NCBI GenBank assembly: GCA_947165195.1
Contig: CAMUZJ010000075.1
Span: 1-5,126, forward strand
Source of the DNA: an uncultured Bacillota bacterium
GTDB taxonomy: Bacteria; Bacillota_I; Bacilli_A; RF39; UBA660
DNA: 5,126 bases
Reading direction: 5' to 3'
A program made the position numbers and the translations under genes. Positions within the stretch are counted from its first letter, which is position 1. Each line of letters begins with the position of its first letter. Positions 1-5,074 of the stretch are shown piece after piece. The notes under the pieces were generated by a model. That model had not been told where the DNA came from. It did not search any database and was given only the letters and a program-made list of their open reading frames with translations.

Positions 1-462
1 CCTACAGGTCCTACAGGTCCTCAAGGAGAAACTGGACAAATACTTAATTATGCTGATTTCTACGCAATTATGCCACCTGATAATGCAGCTACAGTAGATC
101 CAGGGGAAGATGTTGAATTTCCTCGAGATGGAGAAAATAGTGGTACTACTATTACTAGAGTCAGTGCTAGTGAATTCAATTTAAGTGAAATAGGAACTTA
201 TCAAGTCATCTTCCAAGTTGAAGCCAGTGAAGCTGGACAATTACAACTAACATTAAATGCTGCTCCTATTGCTTCAACAGTCGTTGGTAGAGCTACTGGT
301 ACAAGTGATATTATTGGAATATCTATTGTTACCACTACTGTTGCAAATTCCATATTAACAGTTAGAAATCCTGAAGATAACTCTACGGCACTAACAATTA
401 CTCCAAATGCCGGTGGAACACAACCTGTTTCTGCACATTTAGTAATTACTCAACTACAATAA
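1..462 (+). CDS. Collagen-like surface protein with BclA-type C-terminal domain (5' truncated by window)
   Basis: The reading frame is open from base 1, so the start lies outside the window; the ATG at 70 is internal. The first 13 codons give collagen Gly-X-Y triplets (PTGPTGPQGETGQ), with Thr in the Y position. About 140 residues follow, beginning ILNYADFYAIMPPDNAATV, rich in Thr, Val, Ile and Ala and alternating like beta strands, with the recognisable GTYQVIFQV, VVGRATGTS, LTVRNP and PVSAHLVITQ segments. This is the C1q/TNF-like jelly-roll C-terminal domain found on collagen-like proteins of spore-forming Bacillota, where it forms trimers. In Bacillus BclA and C. difficile BclA proteins such molecules form exosporium filaments and their Thr residues carry glycans. 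That location is inferred here, and a vegetative cell-surface protein is also possible. The gene is visibly less AT-rich than its neighbours. It ends in TAA and runs straight into a terminator. Confidence 0.9.
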   Translation, partial: PTGPTGPQGETGQILNYADFYAIMPPDNAATVDPGEDVEFPRDGENSGTTITRVSASEFNLSEIGTYQVIFQVEASEAGQLQLTLNAAPIASTVVGRATGTSDIIGISIVTTTVANSILTVRNPEDNSTALTITPNAGGTQPVSAHLVITQLQ

Positions 463-463
463 A

Positions 464-501
464 AAATAACCCCAATACTTTTCAAAGTAAGGGGGTTATT
501 T
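464..501. terminator. Bidirectional intrinsic terminator between convergent genes
   Basis: A perfect 10-bp outer stem, AAATAACCCC (464-473) with GGGGTTATTT (492-501), encloses a second complementary pair, TACTTT (476-481) with AAAGTA (484-489). On the + strand the stem is followed by TGTTGTTTTT. On the - strand it is followed by the T-run complementary to the A-run at 461-466. It therefore serves the collagen-like gene ending at 462 and the opposing gene ending at 515. Confidence 0.88.
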
Positions 502-514
502 GTTGTTTTTATCC

Positions 515-1291
515 CTATAAATCTTCTATAACAATTGTATGTAGCAATTCTTTTAAATATTCATCTGTAAAATAGTCCAATTTAATAAATGTAAAAACAT
601 ATCTATAATTATTTTTTAAAATATTTACTTCTTTTAAATTATCGTTACTAAATATATATCCATTATAATCTCCTTCTATTAAGGTAATACTCTTAGAAGA
701 AGGAAGAGAAATACTAATTAATTTATAAAAACAATATTTATCTTTCATATCTTTTATATGTGTAAAAATATTATTTTCTTGAAGTAAAGGTTTTTGTAAA
801 TATTTTAATAAATCAATATCATTATTTACATTTATTCTTTTCATATAATTGGAGATATCCATGTTTTTCATCTTTTTTTTATCCTTATTATCAGAGGTAA
901 ATAAAGCTAAATCTTGTTTTTTTAAAACAGTTATAAAAGGAGAATACTTAGTCATCATAAAAGTAGCTTTTATATTTTCATTTTCATCATATAAAAAATA
1001 TTCTTTAAAATTCTCTCCATTATTTTCTCCTAAAGTAAAGTCATCAAAAACATTTTTTAGTTTTACTTCATTAAATATTAAATAATCTTCTTCATTTAAT
1101 TGTTTTGTATTTACAGTGATTGTATCCTCTATTTTTAAATTGCTGATAATTTTCTTTATCTGTTTATAATCAACTTTATAATAATTTATAAAAAAGCATT
1201 TTACTAATAAGTATAAAAAGATACATATTATAATACTTAAAGGTATTAAATATATTTTTTTAAATGCCTTTTTATTTTTCTTTTTTTTCAT
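515..1291 (-). CDS. Hypothetical single-pass membrane-anchored protein
   Basis: This 258-residue protein is not one I recognise. It begins with a strongly basic stretch (MKKKKNKKAFKK), followed by one hydrophobic segment at about residues 13-36 (IYLIPLSIIICIFLYLLVKCFF). The remaining roughly 220 residues are soluble, rich in Lys, Asn, Asp and Ile, with no clear hydrophobic stretch. By the positive-inside rule this predicts a cytoplasmic N-terminus and an extracytoplasmic C-terminal domain. There is no lipobox and no obvious signal-peptidase site. The ATG at 1291 is preceded by GAGGTGA-type Shine-Dalgarno sequence (1296-1301), which supports the start. The gene is extremely AT-rich and ends in TAG just short of the shared terminator. 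It is convergent with the collagen-like gene and divergent from the glycosyltransferase. Its coding status is well supported; its function is unknown. Confidence 0.75.
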   Translation of the reverse strand: MKKKKNKKAFKKIYLIPLSIIICIFLYLLVKCFFINYYKVDYKQIKKIISNLKIEDTITVNTKQLNEEDYLIFNEVKLKNVFDDFTLGENNGENFKEYFLYDENENIKATFMMTKYSPFITVLKKQDLALFTSDNKDKKKMKNMDISNYMKRINVNNDIDLLKYLQKPLLQENNIFTHIKDMKDKYCFYKLISISLPSSKSITLIEGDYNGYIFSNDNLKEVNILKNNYRYVFTFIKLDYFTDEYLKELLHTIVIEDL

Positions 1292-1335
1292 AATTCACCT
1301 CATACAAATTTTTATCTTTATTTTATAATAGCATA

Positions 1336-1362
1336 ATTATAATATTTTTTAAATAAAGTCAT
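1336..1362 (-). promoter_or_regulatory. Possible sigma-A promoter for the 258-residue membrane protein
   Basis: Read on the - strand, ATGACT (1362-1357) lies 15 bp before a perfect TATAAT (1341-1336), which would give a leader of about 38 nt to the ATG at 1291. The -35 box matches the consensus at four of six positions and the spacing is short. In a 110-bp intergenic region this AT-rich, chance matches to TATAAT are common; two further TATAAT hexamers on the + strand (1324-1329 and 1338-1343) have no convincing -35 box. Confidence 0.3.
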
Positions 1363-1401
1363 ATATTTTTATAGGAAGATTAAGAAAGGAAGAAAGCTAT
1401 T

Positions 1402-2481
1402 ATGAAAGTTTGTGTTTATGCTATAAGTAAAAATGAAAGTAAATTTGTGAAGCGCTGGTATAATTCTATGAAAGAAGCAGATGAGGTATATGTTTTAGAT
1501 ACTGGATCAACAGATAATACGGTAGAGCTTTTAAAAAATTTAGGAGCAAAAGTAATACAAAAAAATATTATTCCATGGAGATTTGATACTGCTAGAAATG
1601 AATCTTTAAATTTAGTACCTACGGATACAGATATTTGTGTATGTACAGATTTAGATGAAGTATTTGAGAGTGGCTGGAGAAAAGAATTAGAAAAGAATTG
1701 GCTCGCAAATACTACCAAAGGTAGATACAATTATAATTGGAGTCTCGATAAAGATAATAGGCCTATTGTAAATTTTTATATTGAGAAAATTCATTCTAGA
1801 AATGATTATAAATGGACTCATCCAGTTCATGAAGTATTAGAAAATATTCATAATAATGAAAATACAATAACAATTGATTCTATTACTTTAAATCATTATC
1901 CCGATTCTAAAAAATCAAGATCAAGCTATCTTCCATTATTAGAAATTTCTGTGGAAGAAGACCCAGAAGATGATCGTAATATGCATTATTTAGGTCGAGA
2001 ATATATGTATTATAATCAATATGAAAAAGCCATTACTACTTTAAAAAAGCATTTATGCTTACAAAAAGCTATTTGGAAAGATGAGCGAGCAGCTTCTATG
2101 CGGTTTATTGGTAGATGTTATGCAAAGTTAGGAAATCGTAAAGAAGCTCATTTGTGGTATGATAAAGCAATAAAAGAAGCCCCTTATCTTAGAGATGGTT
2201 ATATTGAAAATGCTATGCTTTACTATGAAGAAAAAAAATATGAAGAAATAGAAAAATATTGTTTAGAAGCACTAAAGATAACTACTCATGAAAAAACGTA
2301 TATTAACGAAATCTTTAGTTGGAATGAAACCCCCTATGATTTACTATCGATTGCTACCTATTATTTAGGAAAATACAACTACTCGTTATTTTTTATTAAT
2401 CTAGCATTAGAAAAAGCCCCTAATGATGAGAGATTAAAAAATAATAAAAAATTAATCGAAAAAAAAATACAGGAGATTTAA
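1402..2481 (+). CDS. Family 2 glycosyltransferase with C-terminal TPR-like repeats
   Basis: This 359-residue soluble protein is predicted to transfer a sugar from a nucleotide-sugar donor. The N-terminal GT-A domain (about 1-170) starts with MKVCVYAISKNES, the usual beta strand and Asn/Glu nucleotide-binding turn. It then carries DTGSTDNT (33-40), which is typical of TPR-linked GT2 enzymes, and the metal-binding DxD motif as DLDEVF (83-88). HPVHE (140-144) is a further conserved-looking element. From about 190 onward the protein is helical with TPR-like pairs, for example MHYLGREYMYYNQYEKAITTL, then GRCYAKLGNRKEAHLWYDKAI and a last repeat near 315-340. No membrane segment is seen. The ATG is preceded by AAAGGAAG (1385-1392). 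The acceptor is unknown. Related architectures include protein glycosyltransferases such as SunS and enzymes near collagen-like spore proteins, so the nearby collagen-like protein is a candidate substrate by inference. Confidence 0.88.
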   Translation: MKVCVYAISKNESKFVKRWYNSMKEADEVYVLDTGSTDNTVELLKNLGAKVIQKNIIPWRFDTARNESLNLVPTDTDICVCTDLDEVFESGWRKELEKNWLANTTKGRYNYNWSLDKDNRPIVNFYIEKIHSRNDYKWTHPVHEVLENIHNNENTITIDSITLNHYPDSKKSRSSYLPLLEISVEEDPEDDRNMHYLGREYMYYNQYEKAITTLKKHLCLQKAIWKDERAASMRFIGRCYAKLGNRKEAHLWYDKAIKEAPYLRDGYIENAMLYYEEKKYEEIEKYCLEALKITTHEKTYINEIFSWNETPYDLLSIATYYLGKYNYSLFFINLALEKAPNDERLKNNKKLIEKKIQEI

Positions 2482-2492
2482 TTAATCTCCTG
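2459..2492 (-). terminator. Intrinsic terminator for the four-helix membrane protein gene, with both convergent stop codons at its loop
   Basis: CAGGAGATT (2470-2478) pairs perfectly with AATCTCCTG (2484-2492) around the 5-nt loop TAATT (2479-2483). On the - strand the stem is followed by TA and then nine T residues, the complement of the A-run at 2459-2467, so it is a good terminator in that direction. On the + strand the stem is followed by mixed sequence with no T-run. The left arm lies wholly inside the last codons of the glycosyltransferase gene. Confidence 0.82.
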
Positions 2493-3459
2493 AATCTGTA
2501 TCTGAATCTGTATTTGAATCTGAATCTACATCTGAATTATTGTCATTGTCATTACCTGCATAATTCGTTTGATTTATTTGATTCTGAGTTGTATTAGTAG
2601 TATCTATTGAATCATTGTTATAGTAATCATCTATTGAATCATTTTTTTTGCTATTTTTAACAATAGCTTTGATTATGTGATAGATAATAATTAGTACAAT
2701 TCCAACTACCAATGTGATGATAGCCATTTTGGTTAAATTACTAATATCTATTTTAATATTAATTTTTTCTTCTTTAAGAATTTCTTCTATAAGATAGCCA
2801 GCAGCTACTGAGAATAAAAGTAGCATAATACCAGTTGTTGTCATAGCTCTACCTAATATAGCAACCCATTTATATAATGACCATTGAATAAGTGCAATGA
2901 ATAATAAATCTAATAGAATTAGTCCAATTACATAGGTTTTAAATTCGTTTGAAGTAAAGAATGAATATGCCTCAATAATTGCTTTACTCTCTCCATCCAT
3001 TTCACTTGCTGCTTCATTTAAAGAATTGGTAAGCTCTTTGGCAAACTCCTGATAATCACTACTATTTTTTATATTTTCTATTTCTGAAATATCAATTTTT
3101 TCTCCTGTAATTTCTTCTAACTTACTCTTGTTTTCTACTACGTAATCAAAGATATTTTCGACTACCTTAGGATCAATTTGTCCATCTGCACTAGTAATTT
3201 GCTCTAACACTTCATCCATAATATCTTCTACTAAAGTATTTACTTCTTCATCTTGAAATAACATTTCTAATTGTTCTTCTTGTTCTTTACTTAGCTCCGT
3301 ATTTTGTTTAATGATTGGAATAGCACTTTCTTGTACTAAGGCTGTAACAATATTTTTTTGAAAAATTTCTTTTACGGCAAAACTAAGTACTAAGGAAATG
3401 CATAGTCCAAACAGAAAAATTCCTAAAATAAATACTAAAAATTTTCTTATAATTTTCAT
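2482..3459 (-). CDS. Hypothetical four-helix membrane protein with acidic repetitive C-terminal tail
   Basis: I do not recognise a named family. From the ATG at 3459 the protein has 325 residues. The hydrophobic segments are at about 7-29, 174-194, 205-225 and 244-268. Between the first two lies a long acidic, helical domain (about 30-173, rich in Glu, Asp and Lys), predicted to be outside the cell. The last 55 residues (271-325) are low-complexity Asn, Asp, Ser and Thr, ending in Asp-Ser repeats, and should be cytoplasmic given the Lys-rich stretch after helix four. A GTG at 3468 would add three residues, but the ATG is preferred because GGGTGAG (3470-3464) sits four bases before it, whereas the GTG has no ribosome site. 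The gene meets the glycosyltransferase stop codon to stop codon with no gap. A sensor, transporter accessory or envelope role cannot be told apart from the sequence. Confidence 0.78.
   Translation of the reverse strand: MKIIRKFLVFILGIFLFGLCISLVLSFAVKEIFQKNIVTALVQESAIPIIKQNTELSKEQEEQLEMLFQDEEVNTLVEDIMDEVLEQITSADGQIDPKVVENIFDYVVENKSKLEEITGEKIDISEIENIKNSSDYQEFAKELTNSLNEAASEMDGESKAIIEAYSFFTSNEFKTYVIGLILLDLLFIALIQWSLYKWVAILGRAMTTTGIMLLLFSVAAGYLIEEILKEEKINIKIDISNLTKMAIITLVVGIVLIIIYHIIKAIVKNSKKNDSIDDYYNNDSIDTTNTTQNQINQTNYAGNDNDNNSDVDSDSNTDSDTDSGD
2490..2537. repeat. 12-nt tandem repeat encoding the Asp/Ser tail
   Basis: Four successive 12-nt units are seen on the + strand: two identical CTGAATCTGTAT copies (2490-2501 and 2502-2513), then TTGAATCTGAAT and CTACATCTGAAT (2514-2537). 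They decode on the - strand as the DSD/NTD/DSD repeats at the extreme C-terminus of the membrane protein. The first unit begins inside the right arm of the terminator hairpin. Confidence 0.75.
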
Positions 3460-3476
3460 TTTTCTCACCCATTTTT

Positions 3477-3504
3477 ACTATAACAAAAAAACAAATAAAT
3501 TCAA
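3477..3504 (-). promoter_or_regulatory. Possible sigma-A promoter of the four-helix membrane protein gene
   Basis: On the - strand TTGAAT (3504-3499) is followed after 16 bp by TATAGT (3482-3477). Transcription would begin near 3470, giving only about 11 nt of leader, with the ribosome site at its very 5' end. That short leader lowers confidence. Confidence 0.35.
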
Positions 3505-3541
3505 CATCTTTTTATAAAATAATTTTTATATTTACACTTTC

Positions 3542-3568
3542 AAAAAAAGAATGTTTTTTTACATTCTT
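3542..3568 (-). terminator. Intrinsic terminator of the cotJB-cotJC operon
   Basis: On the - strand AAGAATGT (3568-3561) pairs with ACATTCTT (3554-3547) across a 6-nt all-A loop, followed immediately by a run of Ts (complement of the As at 3542-3548). The first arm is made from the last sense codons and the first base of the TAA stop of cotJC. Confidence 0.85.
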
Positions 3569-4365
3569 CTCATAATCATATTTCCAAGTTCAAAAGGATT
3601 ATATAAATTTTGTAAAATGTCATCATTATTAGGAAGAGCTGGCATCATATTATTATCAGCTTCCTTTTGCATTTTATTTTTATAAGAGTTAGTATTTGTA
3701 CTATTGTTTTGATTTGGCATAAAGAACATTTCATCTTCTTCCATAAAATTGGATGAATCCATATATTCATCTCCTGAATATCCCATATCTTTCCATTCAT
3801 TATTTCCATTTTTTAATTTTTTCTCATAGTATTCAAATAACTCTTTAAATCTAGTAAAATGAACTATTTCTCTTTGTCTTAACCATAATAGAGGTCCAAT
3901 TACATCTGGATCATCTGTTAAATCAATTAAGTTTTCATAGACAGCTCTTGCTTTTTGTTCTGCTGCCATATCTTCTGATAAGTCTGCTAGTGGATCTCCT
4001 GTTGTCGCAAAATAAGCTACTGTAAATGGTACTCCTTCTGCATCTGTTGGATATAAGGCTTTATTATGTTCTGCATAGTGTGTATCTAAACCTGCTCTTT
4101 TTAACTCTTCTATAGTTGCCCCTTTCATTAATTGATAAATCATTGTTTGAATCATTTCTACATGAGCAAGTTCTTCAGTTCCAATATCTGTTAATAATGC
4201 TTTTCCTCTATTATCTGGCATAGTAACTCTTTGATTTAGATAACGTAGAGCTGCTGCTAGTTCGCCATTAGCACCACCGTATTGTGTCACTAAATATTTA
4301 GCTAATCTTAAATCTTTCTTTTTAATATCTATTGGATATTGTAATCTTTTTTGATAACTAAACAT
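3559..4365 (-). CDS. cotJC: Spore coat protein CotJC, manganese catalase family, with long C-terminal tail
   Basis: CotJC is a spore-coat manganese catalase homologue that would disproportionate hydrogen peroxide. From MFSYQKRLQYPIDI the protein has 268 residues. The ferritin-like four-helix core (about 15-180) has all five ligands expected from manganese catalases: Glu35 (GANGELAAALRYL), Glu65 and His68 (TEELAHVE), Glu136 (AAEQKARAVYE) and His169 (REIVHF). The 33-residue gap between Glu136 and His169 equals that of the Lactobacillus plantarum enzyme (148 and 181), so activity is plausible. An open frame extends 14 codons upstream, but the ATG at 4365 is chosen because AAGGAGG precedes it by five bases and CotJC proteins normally begin there. 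It overlaps cotJB by 8 nt, suggesting translational coupling. Bacillus subtilis CotJC is about 189 residues, so this one carries an extra tail of roughly 80 residues rich in Asn and Met (11 Met in 186-268). Confidence 0.95.
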   Translation of the reverse strand: MFSYQKRLQYPIDIKKKDLRLAKYLVTQYGGANGELAAALRYLNQRVTMPDNRGKALLTDIGTEELAHVEMIQTMIYQLMKGATIEELKRAGLDTHYAEHNKALYPTDAEGVPFTVAYFATTGDPLADLSEDMAAEQKARAVYENLIDLTDDPDVIGPLLWLRQREIVHFTRFKELFEYYEKKLKNGNNEWKDMGYSGDEYMDSSNFMEEDEMFFMPNQNNSTNTNSYKNKMQKEADNNMMPALPNNDDILQNLYNPFELGNMIMRRM

Positions 4366-4756
4366 TGGCTCCTCCTTCCCATGGCCACTTATCATTAACC
4401 CATACAAAAGGGGATTTTTCTAGTGTGCTACTGCACGTATTAAGTGGACCATAATTTTTTTCATATTTCTCCTCTAAATCGATAAACATTCTTCTATAAT
4501 CATTAAATAATTTTTGAATCTTTCTATCGTTTGGATAAACATCTAAGTAAAGATTCATTTCGTGCATTGCGAATGCAATACGTGATAATTCTAAAAAACT
4601 TTTTTCTTGATTGGTTCTTCCCTGCAAACGTTTTGGTTGATATCTTTTATATGGCTCATATAGGTTTTCAAACATATTCCCAAAATTATACCCTTGCTCT
4701 GGGTTAAACAAATTAGAATTATTGTTGTCTTTTCTTAAATAATAATCTAAATCCAT
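4358..4756 (-). CDS. cotJB: Spore coat protein CotJB with N-terminal CotJA-like extension
   Basis: CotJB is a small coat protein encoded directly before CotJC in many spore formers; in B. subtilis the cotJ operon belongs to the mother-cell SigE regulon and the proteins are laid down in the inner coat. The typical domain covers about residues 50-127 of 132: FLELSRIAFAMHEMNLYLD, then YPNDRKI, YEKNYGPL and the terminal VWVNDKWPWE signature. The usual protein is about 85-90 residues, so roughly 48 residues are extra at the N-terminus. Residues 19-36 (PEQGYNFGNMFENLYEPY) resemble the core motif of CotJA. The ATG at 4756 has AAGGGAG seven bases upstream, and no later start with a ribosome site is obvious. 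No separate cotJA lies upstream; a divergent tRNA gene does. A clear SigE promoter was not found. Confidence 0.93.
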   Translation of the reverse strand: MDLDYYLRKDNNNSNLFNPEQGYNFGNMFENLYEPYKRYQPKRLQGRTNQEKSFLELSRIAFAMHEMNLYLDVYPNDRKIQKLFNDYRRMFIDLEEKYEKNYGPLNTCSSTLEKSPFVWVNDKWPWEGGANV

Positions 4757-4894
4757 AATATTCTCCCTTCTTTTTAATATATGGATTATTCCATTTTGTG
4801 CATGGTTGTTTGCCTATTAAAAAAAAAGACTTGATTTTTATAAAAATATATAATAAAATAAAAAAGTCAAAAGAAACGAAATACTATTTGTGTT

Positions 4895-4923
4895 TTGTTA
4901 ATTGACTAATGAAGTAGTATGAT
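4895..4923 (+). promoter_or_regulatory. Probable sigma-A promoter of tRNA-His
   Basis: TTGTTA (4895-4900) and TATGAT (4918-4923) are separated by exactly 17 bp and would start transcription near 4930, about 14 bases before the mature tRNA. A second candidate further upstream, TTGATT and TAAAAT also 17 bp apart (about 4833-4861), could add a longer leader. An inverted repeat, GTATGA-TT-TCATAC (4917-4930), overlaps the -10 box. Confidence 0.55.
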
Positions 4924-4943
4924 TTCATACGAATGAATTAGAT

Positions 4944-5020
4944 GGCGCCATTGGTGAAGTGGTTAACACGCTAGTTTGTGGCACTAGTATGCAAGAGTTC
5001 GATTCTCTTATGACGCCCCA
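4944..5020 (+). tRNA. tRNA-His(GTG), CCA encoded
   Basis: The 77-nt cloverleaf includes the extra G at position -1 (4944), opposite discriminator C73 (5017), the hallmark of histidine tRNA. The anticodon stem CTAGT/ACTAG (4971-4975, 4983-4987) holds the loop TTGTGGC with anticodon GTG at 4978-4980. The T arm is AAGAG-TTCGATT-CTCTT, the D arm has AAGTGGTTAAC, and CCA is at 5018-5020. The acceptor stem GCGCCAT (4945-4951) with ATGACGC (5010-5016) has one C-A mismatch at the fourth pair (4948 and 5013). It appears to be a single-gene unit, with a promoter before and a terminator after it. Confidence 0.96.
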
Positions 5021-5030
5021 TTAGGAGTAT

Positions 5031-5057
5031 AAAAGGAACTTAAAAAAGTTCCTTTTT
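5031..5057 (+). terminator. Intrinsic terminator after tRNA-His
   Basis: AAAAGGAACTT (5031-5041) pairs perfectly with AAGTTCCTTTT (5046-5056) around an AAAA loop, and the T-run (5053-5057) completes the signal. The flanking A- and T-runs make it potentially active in both directions, though no - strand gene is seen to its right within the window. Confidence 0.87.
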
Positions 5058-5074
5058 ATGTTATTACGTAAGTA

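Noticed and set aside
849..1085. Open frame of 78 codons on the + strand, rich in Phe, Ser and Lys
   Set aside because: It lies wholly inside the - strand membrane-anchored gene. Its Phe/Lys/Ser content is what the reverse of Lys/Asn/Glu-rich codons gives, and it has no convincing ribosome site.
1301..1308. CATACAAA on the + strand as a SigE -10 box for the glycosyltransferase
   Set aside because: The upstream position where a -35 should lie is a plain T-run, and the sequence overlaps the ribosome site of the divergent gene.
1416..1730. Open frame of 104 codons on the - strand
   Set aside because: It is antisense to the conserved catalytic domain of the glycosyltransferase; the + strand reading carries recognisable GT2 motifs and the reverse reading does not.
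3460..3468. GTG start three codons upstream in the four-helix membrane protein gene
   Set aside because: No ribosome site precedes it, and the GTG itself belongs to the GGGTGAG site of the ATG at 3459.
4366..4407. Fourteen-codon upstream extension of cotJC
   Set aside because: These codons overlap the end of cotJB, contain the cotJC ribosome site, and give residues not seen at the start of CotJC proteins, which begin at the MFSYQKRLQYP-like sequence.
4776..4783. CATATATT on the - strand as a SigE-type -10 box for the cotJ operon
   Set aside because: It fits most of the CATACAnT pattern, but there is no acceptable -35 at 14-15 bp, and it would leave a leader of only about 13 nt. SigE control of this operon rests on family knowledge, not on this site.
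4829..4868. GACTT...AAGTC with AT-rich palindrome (ATTTTTATAAAAAT) upstream of the tRNA, considered as a terminator or riboswitch
   Set aside because: The pairing arms are short and nearly all A/T. No GC stem or conserved riboswitch core is present, and no gene needs a terminator there.
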